Source: Aradus depressus
Taxonomy: Eukaryota; Arthropoda; Insecta; Hemiptera; Aradidae
Assembly (NCBI GenBank): GCA_963662175.1
Contig: OY759216.1
Coordinates: forward strand, 34,799,087-34,863,086
Length of the DNA: 64,000 bases
Direction: 5' to 3'
Made by a program: the position numbers and the translations under genes. The notes under the pieces are model-generated. The model was not told the origin of the DNA, made no database searches, and worked only from the letters and a program-made list of their open reading frames with translations. Shown one piece after another: positions 54,421 through 64,000 of this stretch (its first letter is position 1; every line of letters begins with the position of its first letter).

Positions 54421-56663
54421 AAAACGTAAATAAATATGAGTATCTAACATCTCACTAAACCGAAGTAAGCTCTCAAAGCTGAAAGTGCGAACTTCACTTC
54501 TCACAAAAGGCCCACACTTTCAAGTGTTTTCAGAAGGCACTATCTCAACTTTATGTTATCTTCATTCGCCACGCTTATCATTTCTTTTGCCAATTTTTAA
54601 CTCTTTTTACGTTTGCTAAATTTTAATTTTACGGCATTACTTGTTTATTTTATTTATTTTTTTATTGTTTCATTTACTTTCCTCAATTCTGTTGTGGTCC
54701 ATAAAAAGTACTTGAAAAAATTAAGAATAACTAACACTTTTTTCTTCCTATTTATGACCTAAATTATGAAATGATCATATTATGAACTAGCTTTATTACT
54801 CAGGTTTCCTGACAAAATCACTATTTGTCACGACATTTCTATGCCATTCTTTGACTTGAGTACGTTCCTGACACTACAATTTTCAGCGATTAACATAGTT
54901 ATGAAGCATGTCATTTCTCAAATAATAGGGTCAAATAATATAGAGTAATAATATATTTGGGTAAAATGACCTGACCCTTATAACCATAAAAAAAGGAGAT
55001 ATACAGTAATTACAGTATTTTATACAAACTACTTTTTTTACTTCCCTCCTGTAAGAAAGTATATGAGAAGTAATGCAATCAATCAGAAGATACAGTTATT
55101 TTCACATTATTCAAAAATTCGAAAAAGGTCGAATATTTTTAGAGGGAGAGTAAAAACTTAATTGATTTATTCGTTTTGGAGGAATACATTGCCGGTGATT
55201 CGGAGTGCGTTTTAAGGCTCTAACTTTTTGAGACAATTAAAAAAAAATGCAATTCTACCTAAGTCTATTTACGTATGTATATATACAGTCCATATGCTCA
55301 AGACACACATAGTTCAGTAAAAATATTGATATTGAATATTTAAAAAATGTATCAGTACCAGTATTTAACCTACTTTTTCTTTGGAATGATCCCACTGCAT
55401 TTTTCGCTATGAATTCAACAAAAGATTAGTTATTACATGACAATAAGAGTTTTTACGAATCCTAGAATGTCTGCAGAACTAGAGTTGATAAAACATTTCT
55501 GATTTTACATTTCAAATATTCCTAGAAAAGTTCTAATGAGCCAACGCTGTGGAAATTTCGTATGTTAGTGTAGAACTAGTTCAGATAGTGTTGCAGGTTA
55601 GGATTCAACCTGTTCGCACTACAAGTGCAGCAATTAGGTACTTGGCAAATATGTAGTATATCTCGCATAACCATCAACTTACCCAAACAAAACAATAATG
55701 TTAGATTTCGCTAAGATTTCTATTTTACGAAGGAAGTCAAAATTGTTATTTATCGGAGAAGTGGTTTGAAGGAAAATTGAACCGTAAACTTGTACATCCT
55801 TATTATTGGTCATATTGAACTAAATGTGTTCACGTTATTATAAAATTACATACTGAACTCGGAAACTTTTCGATGTTGCAATGCGCTTTGAAGTGTACAA
55901 ATTCATAGGAAACCCAACAAATACTGCTCATAATTACAGTTAGCGAGATGAACGTCCTTCAGGAAGATCAGGCTGATATATTAACCACTCTCAAAACATT
56001 TAAATACAGAACATAATTCGTTATAATGAGAAAGTCGTCCAATGTTTTTGGAACACACAGAAAACTGTCCCTTTTTCACCCCTAATTATCCGCAATTTGT
56101 TTACAAGGATGGGCATTCACAATACAAACCATACCACAGAAACTAGACTTCAAGCTTTGTTTAAAAACTATAACAAACACATCTGCTAAAGATAGGATAG
56201 TCTTTCAGCCAACGATAGTTTCGTATGATGAGAAAAACAGTAAGAAGTTATTCGCAGACATAATTTTTAATAACGATACTAGAATAATGTCCGATACCCA
56301 CTGACCCACATATTTAGACAACAGTACCAGGAAGCAAATTGTCGTTACAAAAAAAATGAATGGAAAAAATATCATATTGGTACTTTTTTTTAAGTTGATA
56401 CCTTCACTATCAACTTTGTGAATAGCTTTACAATGACATACAAAATGTCAAATCCAATACACTCTTTTGGAAAGCAATAGGAAAGAAAAGGAAAGACAAC
56501 GTTTTCTAAGTAAGTTAGTTGTCTATCTTAAAATATACCTACTTTCTAAAATTATCTCTTCCCGTTGACGATTTCTGTCAAAAAATGTATAAGATCTGAC
56601 GTCCTAATACAAAAAAAAATATTGGTAGTTTTTTATTAAAAATTATTTAAAAAAAAAAAATAT
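54421..56663. other. AT-rich spacer, no gene seen
   Basis: 55040-55205 is a short R500 copy in minus orientation (from ctcctgtaagaaagtatatg to acattgccggtgattcg). The remainder is AT-rich without recognisable motif. The missing first exon of transporter C was searched for here by its expected pattern and not found. Confidence 0.5.
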
Positions 56664-58224
56664 ATTATAACCCATCTCCCTCCCTGTGTGAGTGCAAATC
56701 ACGTAATTAATAAAATAAATAAAATTGAGATCGAAAAATTATTAAAATTGAAAATTATTTAAATCGCGACTTTAATTAAACAATGCCTGAATAGCTGAAA
56801 GCACTCCCACGGGAAGAACGGTTACAAGATCCTAACGGTTAGTTGACATCAGTAATTAACAATAATTAATTACTGTTGTCAACCAGAAGAAGCATGAGTG
56901 GGGGGGAATGAAATGAATCAAACCTATAACTTTAACATATTTATTTTAATGAGAATATATTTACAAAACAACAATTGAATATATATATAATTTGGCCGTG
57001 TGTCTGAAGGACTGAATTATAACTTAATTACGAGGTACCTCGATACGATATCCATGGCGAATGACGGCGTGATCACCCTTTCTGGACTTCCCGTAGAAAT
57101 CGTCTATTCACATAGTCCCTGAAGATCTGCGTAGTTTCGAGGGCACACCAGAAGTTACACCCCCACTGACTTTGCACCGTCCAAAATCAAAGTGTGTCTC
57201 TACGACTAATTCACATATTCAAACTAAACTTTACTTATAGAAAAGATACGTGGTGATCCACCAAGACATGAGCAAAGAAAGTTAATTCACATATTTAAAC
57301 TCAACTGTACAATATAAAAAGAACGTGGTGACCAGCCAAGACATGAGCGACGAAAGTTAATTCACATATTTAAACTCAACTGTACAATATAAAAAGAACG
57401 TGGTGACCAGCCAAGACATGAACAAAGAAAGTACTTTCACATATTCAAACTAAACTTTACAAAGAAAGATACGTGGTGATCCACCAAGACATGAACGAAG
57501 AATGTTAATTTCACATATTCAAACTCAACTGTACAATATAAAAAGAACGTGGTGACCAGCCAAGACATGAGCGACGAATGAGTAATTTCACATATTCTAA
57601 CTAAACTTTACTTATAGAAAAGATACGTGGTGATCACCCAAGACATGAACGAAGAAAGTACTTTCACATACTGAAACTAGGCTTTACAAAGAGAGGAACG
57701 TGGTGATCCACCAAGATATGAGCGAAGAAAGTTAATTTCACATATTCAAACTCAACTGTACAATATAAAAAGAACGTGGTGACCAGCCAAGACATGAGCG
57801 AAGAATGAGTAAAACGGGGAGTGGCTTCCGATATCCGACCGTGGTAGGGGACAGTTCTCGAGACTTGATTCGTCGTCGGACTCCGCCCATTTTATTTCCA
57901 GCCAATCGCATATTACCAATTAACATCTGCCTCTAGTTGTGTGAAAACCTGGAGTAAGAAAAAAAAACCTTTACTGCTTATTCCTTATACACCGGATGTA
58001 GACAATTATCTTGGCTTCCTTTCCATTGTGTCTCTATTATTCTTTATTTTCGCTCCCAGCGATCGCGATTCTCTCGCAGGCATCATTGGTTCCGAGCATT
58101 CTCTTCCAAATGCAATTCTCGTTTATTCAACACCACACAACCCATACTTTGCTCCTAGCGATCGCGATCCTCTCATAGACATCGCCAGTTCTGAGCATTA
58201 TCTATAGGGTAGACATGCTACAAT
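56664..58224 (-). repeat. 3' LTR
   Basis: About 1.56 kb. Its left edge (attataaccc) matches the inner edge of the right LTR at 62924. The right edge is set at tacaat, just before the pyrimidine-rich strand of the purine tract, so the ends read ATTGTA ... TATAAT on the element strand, a short imperfect inverted repeat. It contains a ~75-bp tandem array (57211-57815) and two gatcgcgat-containing units near 58060-58170. Confidence 0.8.
57211..57815 (-). repeat. ~75-bp tandem array inside the LTR
   Basis: Eight units (64-79 bp spacing) each carry acgtggtga and a ccaagacatgag-like block. Two types mix: one with actgtacaatataaaaagaa and gtgaccagccaag, the other with actttacttatagaaaagat and gtgatccaccaag. 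Such arrays in LTRs often carry enhancer sites; no specific factor is recognised. Confidence 0.88.
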
Positions 58225-58238
58225 ATCCCCCGTTCCCG
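58225..58238 (-). promoter_or_regulatory. Polypurine tract
   Basis: The element strand reads cgggaacgggggat directly before the 3' LTR. Purine-rich sequence at this place primes plus-strand DNA synthesis in LTR elements. Confidence 0.6.
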
Positions 58239-59999
58239 TTAAAATAAAATATGTCGGCTAAATGACCATTGGAAGTCACATATTTTATTAGTTTCACTTA
58301 ACACTTGCTCGTTCACTGAGCATATACACTTAACCAAATACTCAGGTATCGACCTCATTATCATGCGTGACCAAAACATGATTTTAAATTTCCTTTCGAA
58401 TCGGCATGGCTTGCCTATGCATGCGTGACCAAAGCATGATTTTACTTTACGCTGTACTTCTTGGAGTTAACCCTCTCCATTGGCAAATAACGATGATTCT
58501 ATTTCTAGCATACATTCACTGACTAGTTAAAACATCCAAAAAGGCCCCACGCCTCGACAATGTTTCAACTGAATTCCCATATACCTAATCCGCTTCAACA
58601 AAAATTTGGGTTGACCAAACCCTAACCATATGCCTCCTTAGGCCTTCGACAGGTATTTACCTTCTGCCGGAACGACGACGAAATATAAAATAGAAAAATA
58701 AGCCCACTCAAATCCCATCTCAGTTTCATAAATATATGTAAATTCCGGCATCCGCATTAATCAAGTAGCGAAACCCTTTCTTCAGTTCAACAGTCAGTTC
58801 ATGGCATAAAAAAATAATTAAACAAACTCCCGCCCCTTTAAATGGATTCTACAAGCATCAATGGAGTGGCCCCTTCTCCGTGTGTACGATAATTAAATAT
58901 TCAATTCTGGGTATCCCCTCCAGTTTATAATATATCTCCCCCTTTAGTCATGTATGCTTCGGCACCTTGCCCTAGGATTTCTTAAATAAAATAACAAAAT
59001 TGACATTTGACCTACCGTGGTCGACACTCTATCATAATAAGTAAGGTCCATACCTGGATATATGTGACAAATATATTTACAAGGCTCTCATTGGGTTAAC
59101 ATAGCCCATCATGGTCACTAGATAAAATATGGGTCAATGTGACATTTTCAATAGATACACACGGTCGGATACTAATACAAATATTATTTTAAAATACAAA
59201 ACAAAACAGACAAATACAATTGGAAGTACATTTACCATACGTGACTACCTACAAATGTGTGTGCCATCGCCTCGCTGTCAGCCTAGTCAGATCTGCTTTA
59301 CTAATCAAACTCAAATACGTAGGTAAATTCCCATGGATGGCCAGTCCATACCTCTTCTGCCCCTCCTACAATTACGTTAAATTAAAATGACACCATAACC
59401 TAAATTAACTTATCCCAAACTATCAATATAAAAAGAAAAATACTTACTAATACTATTAAAAAAATATCCTATTACTAAATATAAACAAAAAATTATCCTA
59501 ACTTAATATCTAGAATTAAAAAAAAAACTAACCCTAACTTATTATCTAAAATTATATCTACAACCTGGCGATTCACTTTGGAATCATGAGCTCGACTAAG
59601 GGGGGTATGCTCGATGTTAAGCCCCAGGGGAGTGCCAGAATGTCCCCGTCTGCCTTATCCTATTTACAAAAAAAAAAATAACTAAATAATAAATCCCGTG
59701 TCCCCAATAAATGTGTATGTGTGATTCTTTGTGTGTTGTTGTATAATGAGGTGTTGGCCGTTAGTGTAAAATAATAAATAATTCCCAAATAATAAAGAAT
59801 AGTGTCTGTTTTATGTGTGTGTGACTTTGTCTAACTGTTCCTGGGATAGCTGGGGATGGACACCCATAGAGACGTCACAAATCTCTTCCCTGACTCTAGG
59901 GCCGCGATCTCGTCTGCAATAATCGCCCCCCTAACTCGGCTGAAGTAAGATCGTTAATCTCAAAGAGAGCCCTAGCGCTTCTCTAGCCTGCTTGTAAAT
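58239..59999 (-). other. Non-coding internal region of the LTR element
   Basis: 1.75 kb between the pol remnant and the purine tract without a frame of note on either strand. It holds a short direct repeat (catgcgtgaccaaaacatga near 58361 and catgcgtgaccaaagcatga near 58420). Could be a decayed env region or sequence unrelated to coding; nothing decides this. Confidence 0.5.
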
Positions 60000-60977
60000 T
60001 TATCCGCTAATATACGGCTTCTGTGAGGTCATATAAAAGATTCCTCCTTCCGCTACGTCGCTGCCGAGATGTCCTAAAATAAAAATTTGAGGACTTTCCT
60101 TGTCTAAAATCTGGTAAGGTCCTTCCCAGAATAGTAATAGTAATATTTTCCTCTTACCGGTGGATATCCGCAGAGATTGTACTAACACCTGATCGCCAAT
60201 TTCTAACGTAGTCTGTTGGTGTCGTACCTCAAAGTTCTGTTTCTGTCTTTCGGCCTGTTTTTCTGTAAATTTGTAAGTCTGTTGTTGTAGTCCCGAAATG
60301 TCAGTTATCCTATTGTCTTTGATGAAGTTCACCTGCGGATGTTCTTCACAAGTGGGGTTGCCATTAGTCGGGTAGCGGATTATGTGGTCATTGTCTGTCG
60401 ATATGTCTGTTACTTCTTCCTCGTTTCTAAGTAGGTCAGAAAACTCCTGCATCAGAGATGATATTCTGACGTCGTCTAGGGAAGTTATGTTTTCGTCATT
60501 GCCTGTCGGTTTGTCTGTGATTTCGTCCTCTTTTATACTTGATGAATTTACGTGATCTGGGGCAGTCATAGTATTGTCGGGGTATGTTTGTTTGTCGATG
60601 GGCTCTTCCTGCTTAGCAGTGATTGGTAAGGATGTCTTTGCTATTGATTCTACGTTAACTGGTGATCTGATATCAAAAAATTTGTACTCGTAACCTAATC
60701 CTTGAAGTGGTCTTCTCGTGCTGATAAAAACTGGTTCCAAACGTCCATTACCGTGTCTTCCTAAACCGCTACCTTCTTGGTACCCTTGAAGCTTCATCAA
60801 TGTCAGTCCGTTGTTACTGTCTGTCTTTACCTTTACAGGAGTGGGACATCTATTGTCAACGTTAGTATGTAGGTCAAAGTCCCCTGTCAATCTCGTCATC
60901 ATCTCTGTACCAAGCAAACTGCGTATGTCCCCCTTGAATTTAAATTTACCTCCCCCCATAGTTTTAAGTTTGTTCAT
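60000..60977 (-). CDS. pol remnant: G-patch region joined to integrase C-terminal end
   Basis: This is an open frame of 325 aa. Near residues 60-80, LQGYQEGSGLGRHGNGRLEP is a G-patch-like motif, as found after the protease in some retroelements. Residues about 110-225 are acidic and repetitive (EITDKPTGNDE, EVTDISTDND). The end holds TLEIGDQVLVQ and FWEGPYQILD, the GPY/F module at the integrase C-terminus. The protease active site, reverse transcriptase, RNase H and integrase catalytic core are missing, so the frame is the two ends of pol fused by a large in-frame deletion. The upstream frame continues without stop into the slippery site at 60995. Confidence 0.8.
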   Translation of the reverse strand: MNKLKTMGGGKFKFKGDIRSLLGTEMMTRLTGDFDLHTNVDNRCPTPVKVKTDSNNGLTLMKLQGYQEGSGLGRHGNGRLEPVFISTRRPLQGLGYEYKFFDIRSPVNVESIAKTSLPITAKQEEPIDKQTYPDNTMTAPDHVNSSSIKEDEITDKPTGNDENITSLDDVRISSLMQEFSDLLRNEEEVTDISTDNDHIIRYPTNGNPTCEEHPQVNFIKDNRITDISGLQQQTYKFTEKQAERQKQNFEVRHQQTTLEIGDQVLVQSLRISTGKRKILLLLFWEGPYQILDKESPQIFILGHLGSDVAEGGIFYMTSQKPYISG

Positions 60978-60991
60978 CCCACTCCTGCTAC

Positions 60992-62488
60992 TTAGTTTTT
61001 TATCAAGTGGTCAACAATTGGTTTCAGGTTGTTAGCCAACTCTCCAAGGGATTGCTTTATTTCTTTCATGTCTGTATTGACATTGTTGTCGGTCACTACC
61101 TCCATGTTTCTTACGTTAGGTTTCGACTGGTTATCCCTATAATTAGGTGGTCGATTATAATTCTGATTTGAGTCATAGTAATTACGTGGCCGATCGTAAT
61201 TTGGATTTGACTCGCGGGAAGGGCCTCGGCTAAATTGATTCCCTCTCTCTTGATTGTAGTGAGAGGTTCCCCGTGCATTCCCAGAATTGTAACGAGGTAG
61301 GTCTTGTTTGGGAAAGTTATTGTTTTTCGGAAGACTATCTGGTCGGTACTGTCTTTCCCCGCCTTTCCAAGAACTATCCTTTAATTTACAATCACGTCTA
61401 ATTATGTTAGTACCTATCCTAATTATTTGCTCATGTAGTCTCTCAATAGAGATTATTCCCTGGATCCTAACGGAATTTTCGACCGTCTCTCCGTAATGTT
61501 TGCTCAATAGTTCACATACGTAGCCTTCCGGAATTTTATATGTACTATCCTGGAGTCGTGACACTAATTTTGAAAAATGTTCGCTGGGTGTTTTATCCAT
61601 ATGATCGGCATAGCCTTGGGTATCAAGTTCCCTACGGACTATAACGTCATATTTCTCCCCGCAGAACCTATCTTTGAACGCATTGACGAATTCATCAAAA
61701 GAGCGGATACTTCCTGACTTTACAAGGAACCAATCCAGACCCTCGCCCTTTAAATGTGACTTTATAAATTCGTTCAGATTATAAAATTCTCCAATGTGAC
61801 TATATGCAATTTCTAAATTTGATATGAAATGGTTGGGTAAATCCACCACATTGTTACGGAACGTTACCTTGTTACGTTCGTAATTTTTTATATACGTATT
61901 TCGGAAAGTGACGTTACTAGGTTGTTCGCGAGCAAAGGTCTGACCTGTATACCAATCCTTATGTTCTTCAGGGATGGTGAACGTCACTTGGTCATTATGT
62001 TTTGGGGTTGAGACCTGATTTTGACCCGAAACAGTATCTATTCTCTTCGAGATATTGGCGAATCTCTTCTCACAATCGGTACGAAAAAGATTTTGGTTCG
62101 AATTTATTTCCTCGACCTCCTTATCTAAACGTTGTGTTTCTGACATGATCCTACCTGTCATTTCATGATGACAGACATCTACCATGTCCCTAACTTCAGA
62201 AACATGTTTGTCATATTTCCCTTCTAAATTATCCTGTCTAGTTCTCAATTCTCCGGACTCAGATCGTAGAGTGCCCATATCGCGATTAATGGATTCGATA
62301 TTATTTGCCATTGCCGAAATTTGTTCCTTTATCTCCGAAGTCTGCTGTCCTATCTGTTCCTGCATGGCCTTAAACATCGCCTCTAGGTCAAATTTAGGAT
62401 TTTCTACCGGGGACTCCGGGGGCGTACGGATAGTTTTCCTAGACCGTGTCTGTATCGGTTCTATCTCCGACTTCTCTTTCCCTTCCAT
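60992..62488 (-). CDS. Gag-like polyprotein of the LTR element
   Basis: This 498-aa protein starts at an ATG 417 nt after the primer site. An N-terminal basic stretch is followed by a long coiled coil (about residues 30-145). A capsid-like retrotransposon gag core runs around 190-330 (IGEFYNLNEFIKSHLKGEGL, WFLVKSGSIRSFDEFVNAF, then LDTQGYADHM). The tail is rich in Arg, Asn and Tyr (NYDRPRNYYDSNQNY). No Cys/His zinc knuckle is present; the Arg-rich tail may bind RNA instead. It would form the particle that packages element RNA. The frame is intact. Confidence 0.9.
   Translation of the reverse strand: MEGKEKSEIEPIQTRSRKTIRTPPESPVENPKFDLEAMFKAMQEQIGQQTSEIKEQISAMANNIESINRDMGTLRSESGELRTRQDNLEGKYDKHVSEVRDMVDVCHHEMTGRIMSETQRLDKEVEEINSNQNLFRTDCEKRFANISKRIDTVSGQNQVSTPKHNDQVTFTIPEEHKDWYTGQTFAREQPSNVTFRNTYIKNYERNKVTFRNNVVDLPNHFISNLEIAYSHIGEFYNLNEFIKSHLKGEGLDWFLVKSGSIRSFDEFVNAFKDRFCGEKYDVIVRRELDTQGYADHMDKTPSEHFSKLVSRLQDSTYKIPEGYVCELLSKHYGETVENSVRIQGIISIERLHEQIIRIGTNIIRRDCKLKDSSWKGGERQYRPDSLPKNNNFPKQDLPRYNSGNARGTSHYNQERGNQFSRGPSRESNPNYDRPRNYYDSNQNYNRPPNYRDNQSKPNVRNMEVVTDNNVNTDMKEIKQSLGELANNLKPIVDHLIKN
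60995..61001 (-). promoter_or_regulatory. -1 frameshift slippery heptamer A_AAA_AAC
   Basis: The gag frame ends ATA AAA AAC TAA. The heptamer A AAA AAC is in the correct register for -1 slippage just before the stop. The -1 frame then runs without stop into the pol remnant at 60977. This is the classic retroelement gag-pol arrangement. Confidence 0.85.
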
Positions 62489-62905
62489 TCTGATAAGAAA
62501 TATATATCAAAACAATTAAATGAATTATACGGGAGGTCTGGTGCTAACCTAATTTCTATGGTGACCTGTCAGATGGCATCACAATACAACAATAGTTATA
62601 ATATGTAAAATAAATGCCTACTAAATCTACATAAAAAAAAAATCAAAAACAAAAAAAAAATAAAATTATTTCAATAAATGATGTCATTCATTGTCCCTAC
62701 CCTCACCCATCCTTCTTCAGTTTTGATTCTAAATACCGACTTTATGTGAAAATATAACATTGTGGCCTAATAGGCTGGAATCTACGTTAAAAAGCAAAAA
62801 AAAAATTTTTTTTTTTTTTTTTTTTTTTAAATTAATTAATTAATAAGGGACCGATTAGTGGGGTTCATTAATTATACTAATTGGCATAATTAATAAACAA
62901 ATCAA
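62489..62905 (-). other. Untranslated leader of the LTR element
   Basis: AT-rich 5' leader between primer site and gag start, with a long T run (about 62800-62829). No frame seen. Packaging signals may lie here but cannot be recognised. Confidence 0.6.
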
Positions 62906-62923
62906 GTCCCTGTTCGGGCGCCA
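62906..62923 (-). promoter_or_regulatory. Primer binding site, tRNA-Lys type
   Basis: The element strand reads TGGCGCCCGAACAGGGAC directly after the LTR edge. This is the well-known 18-nt complement of the 3' end of a lysine tRNA and primes minus-strand synthesis. Confidence 0.9.
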
Positions 62924-64000
62924 ATTATAACCCATCTCCCTCCCTGTGTGAGTGCAAATCACGTAATTAATAAAATAAATAAAATTGAGATCGAAAAATT
63001 ATTAAAATTGAAAATTATTTAAATCGCGACTTTAATTAAACAATGCCTGAATAGCTGAAAGCACTCCCACGGGAAGAACGGTTACAAGATCCTAACGGTT
63101 AGTTGACATCAGTAATTAACAATAATTAATTACTGTTGTCAACCAGAAGAAGCATGAGTGGGGGGGAATGAAATGAATCAAACCTATAACTTTAACATAT
63201 TTATTTTAATGAGAATATATTTACAAAACAACAATTGAATATATATATAATTTGGCCGTGTGTCTGAAGGACTGAATTATAACTTAATTACGAGGTACCT
63301 CGATACGATATCCATGGCGAATGACGGCGTGATCACCCTTTCTGGACTTCCCGTAGAAATCGTCTATTCACATAGTCCCTGAAGATCTGCGTAGTTTCGA
63401 GGGCACACCAGAAGTTACACCCCCACTGACTTTGCACCGTCCAAAATCAAAGTGTGTCTCTACGACTAATTCACATATTCAAACTAAACTTTACTTATAG
63501 AAAAGATACGTGGTGATCCACCAAGACATGAGCAAAGAAAGTTAATTCACATATTTAAACTCAACTGTACAATATAAAAAGAACGTGGTGACCAGCCAAG
63601 ACATGAGCGACGAAAGTTAATTCACATATTTAAACTCAACTGTACAATATAAAAAGAACGTGGTGACCAGCCAAGACATGAACAAAGAAAGTACTTTCAC
63701 ATATTCAAACTAAACTTTACAAAGAAAGATACGTGGTGATCCACCAAGACATGAACGAAGAATGTTAATTTCACATATTCAAACTCAACTGTACAATATA
63801 AAAAGAACGTGGTGACCAGCCAAGACATGAGCGACGAATGAGTAATTTCACATATTCTAACTAAACTTTACTTATAGAAAAGATACGTGGTGATCACCCA
63901 AGACATGAACGAAGAAAGTACTTTCACATACTGAAACTAGGCTTTACAAAGAGAGGAACGTGGTGATCCACCAAGATATGAGCGAAGAAAGTTAATTTCA
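62924..64000 (-). repeat. 5' LTR, cut by the window edge
   Basis: Positions 62924-64000 equal 56664-57740 at a constant offset of 6260, with no mismatch or gap seen by eye, including the ~75-bp array units. The remaining ~480 bp lie beyond the window. Confidence 0.92.

Larger units (their letters stand above)
56664..64000 (-). mobile_element. Gypsy-type LTR retrotransposon, internally deleted (runs off right edge)
   Basis: It is read right to left: 5' LTR (62924 to beyond 64000), tRNA-Lys-type primer site, gag, shortened pol, non-coding region, purine tract, 3' LTR (56664 to about 58224). The two LTR copies show no difference by eye over the 1077 bp that can be compared, so the insertion is recent. 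Reverse transcriptase, RNase H and the integrase core are absent, so it depends on a partner element. No env-like frame was found. Confidence 0.9.

Noticed and set aside
58239..59999. env gene of the LTR element
   Set aside because: No long frame, signal peptide or transmembrane pattern on the element strand.

Overview
This window looks like AT-rich insect nuclear DNA. The evidence is multi-exon genes with GT-AG introns, three insect-type facilitated trehalose transporter (Tret1-like) paralogs, tRNA-derived SINEs, Jockey/R1/Penelope-type retroelements, and SINE tails made of CCTAA, the insect telomere unit. A sap-feeding hemipteran is a guess from general knowledge, not something the sequence proves.

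Genes: all host genes I can support are on the minus strand and belong to one tandem family of major facilitator sugar transporters. Gene A has exon 1 at 9658-9700, exon 2 at 5685-5862 and exon 3 from 1087 leftwards off the window. Gene B is complete: exon 1 at 30234-30276, exon 2 at 21409-21586, exon 3 at 17681-18860, predicting 466 aa. Gene C has exon 2 at 49925-50102 and exon 3 at 47357-48506; its first exon was not found. Where visible, all share a 43-nt first coding exon, a 178-nt second exon and the same intron phases, so they arose by tandem duplication. Introns and spacers are swollen with transposons.

Mobile DNA fills most of the rest. (1) About 20 copies of a ~330 bp tRNA-derived SINE. 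(2) Many copies of a ~300-670 bp repeat, called R500 here, with hairpin-forming ends and degenerate ~125 bp internal repeats; it often hosts nested insertions with clear target-site duplications. (3) A near full-length Jockey-like non-LTR element (about 31640-35990) with two ORFs but a gap in its endonuclease. (4) 5'-truncated non-LTR fragments at 6441, 10131, 24961, 27574, 37467, 50280 and 50752. (5) A Penelope-like relic with a GIY-YIG endonuclease (44550-45480). (6) A gypsy-type LTR element from 56664 past the right edge, with visibly identical LTRs, a tRNA-Lys-type primer site, intact gag and a pol reduced to its two ends. (7) Foldback and inverted-repeat elements at 28455 and 53486.

Tandem repeats include a 199-bp dimeric satellite (about 13370-14150), 23-bp and 26-bp arrays (36774, 45544) and a ~75-bp array inside the LTR. 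No RNA genes outside SINE heads, no CRISPR arrays and no bacterial-style operons were seen. All calls were made by eye; family names rest on motif recognition without database searches.
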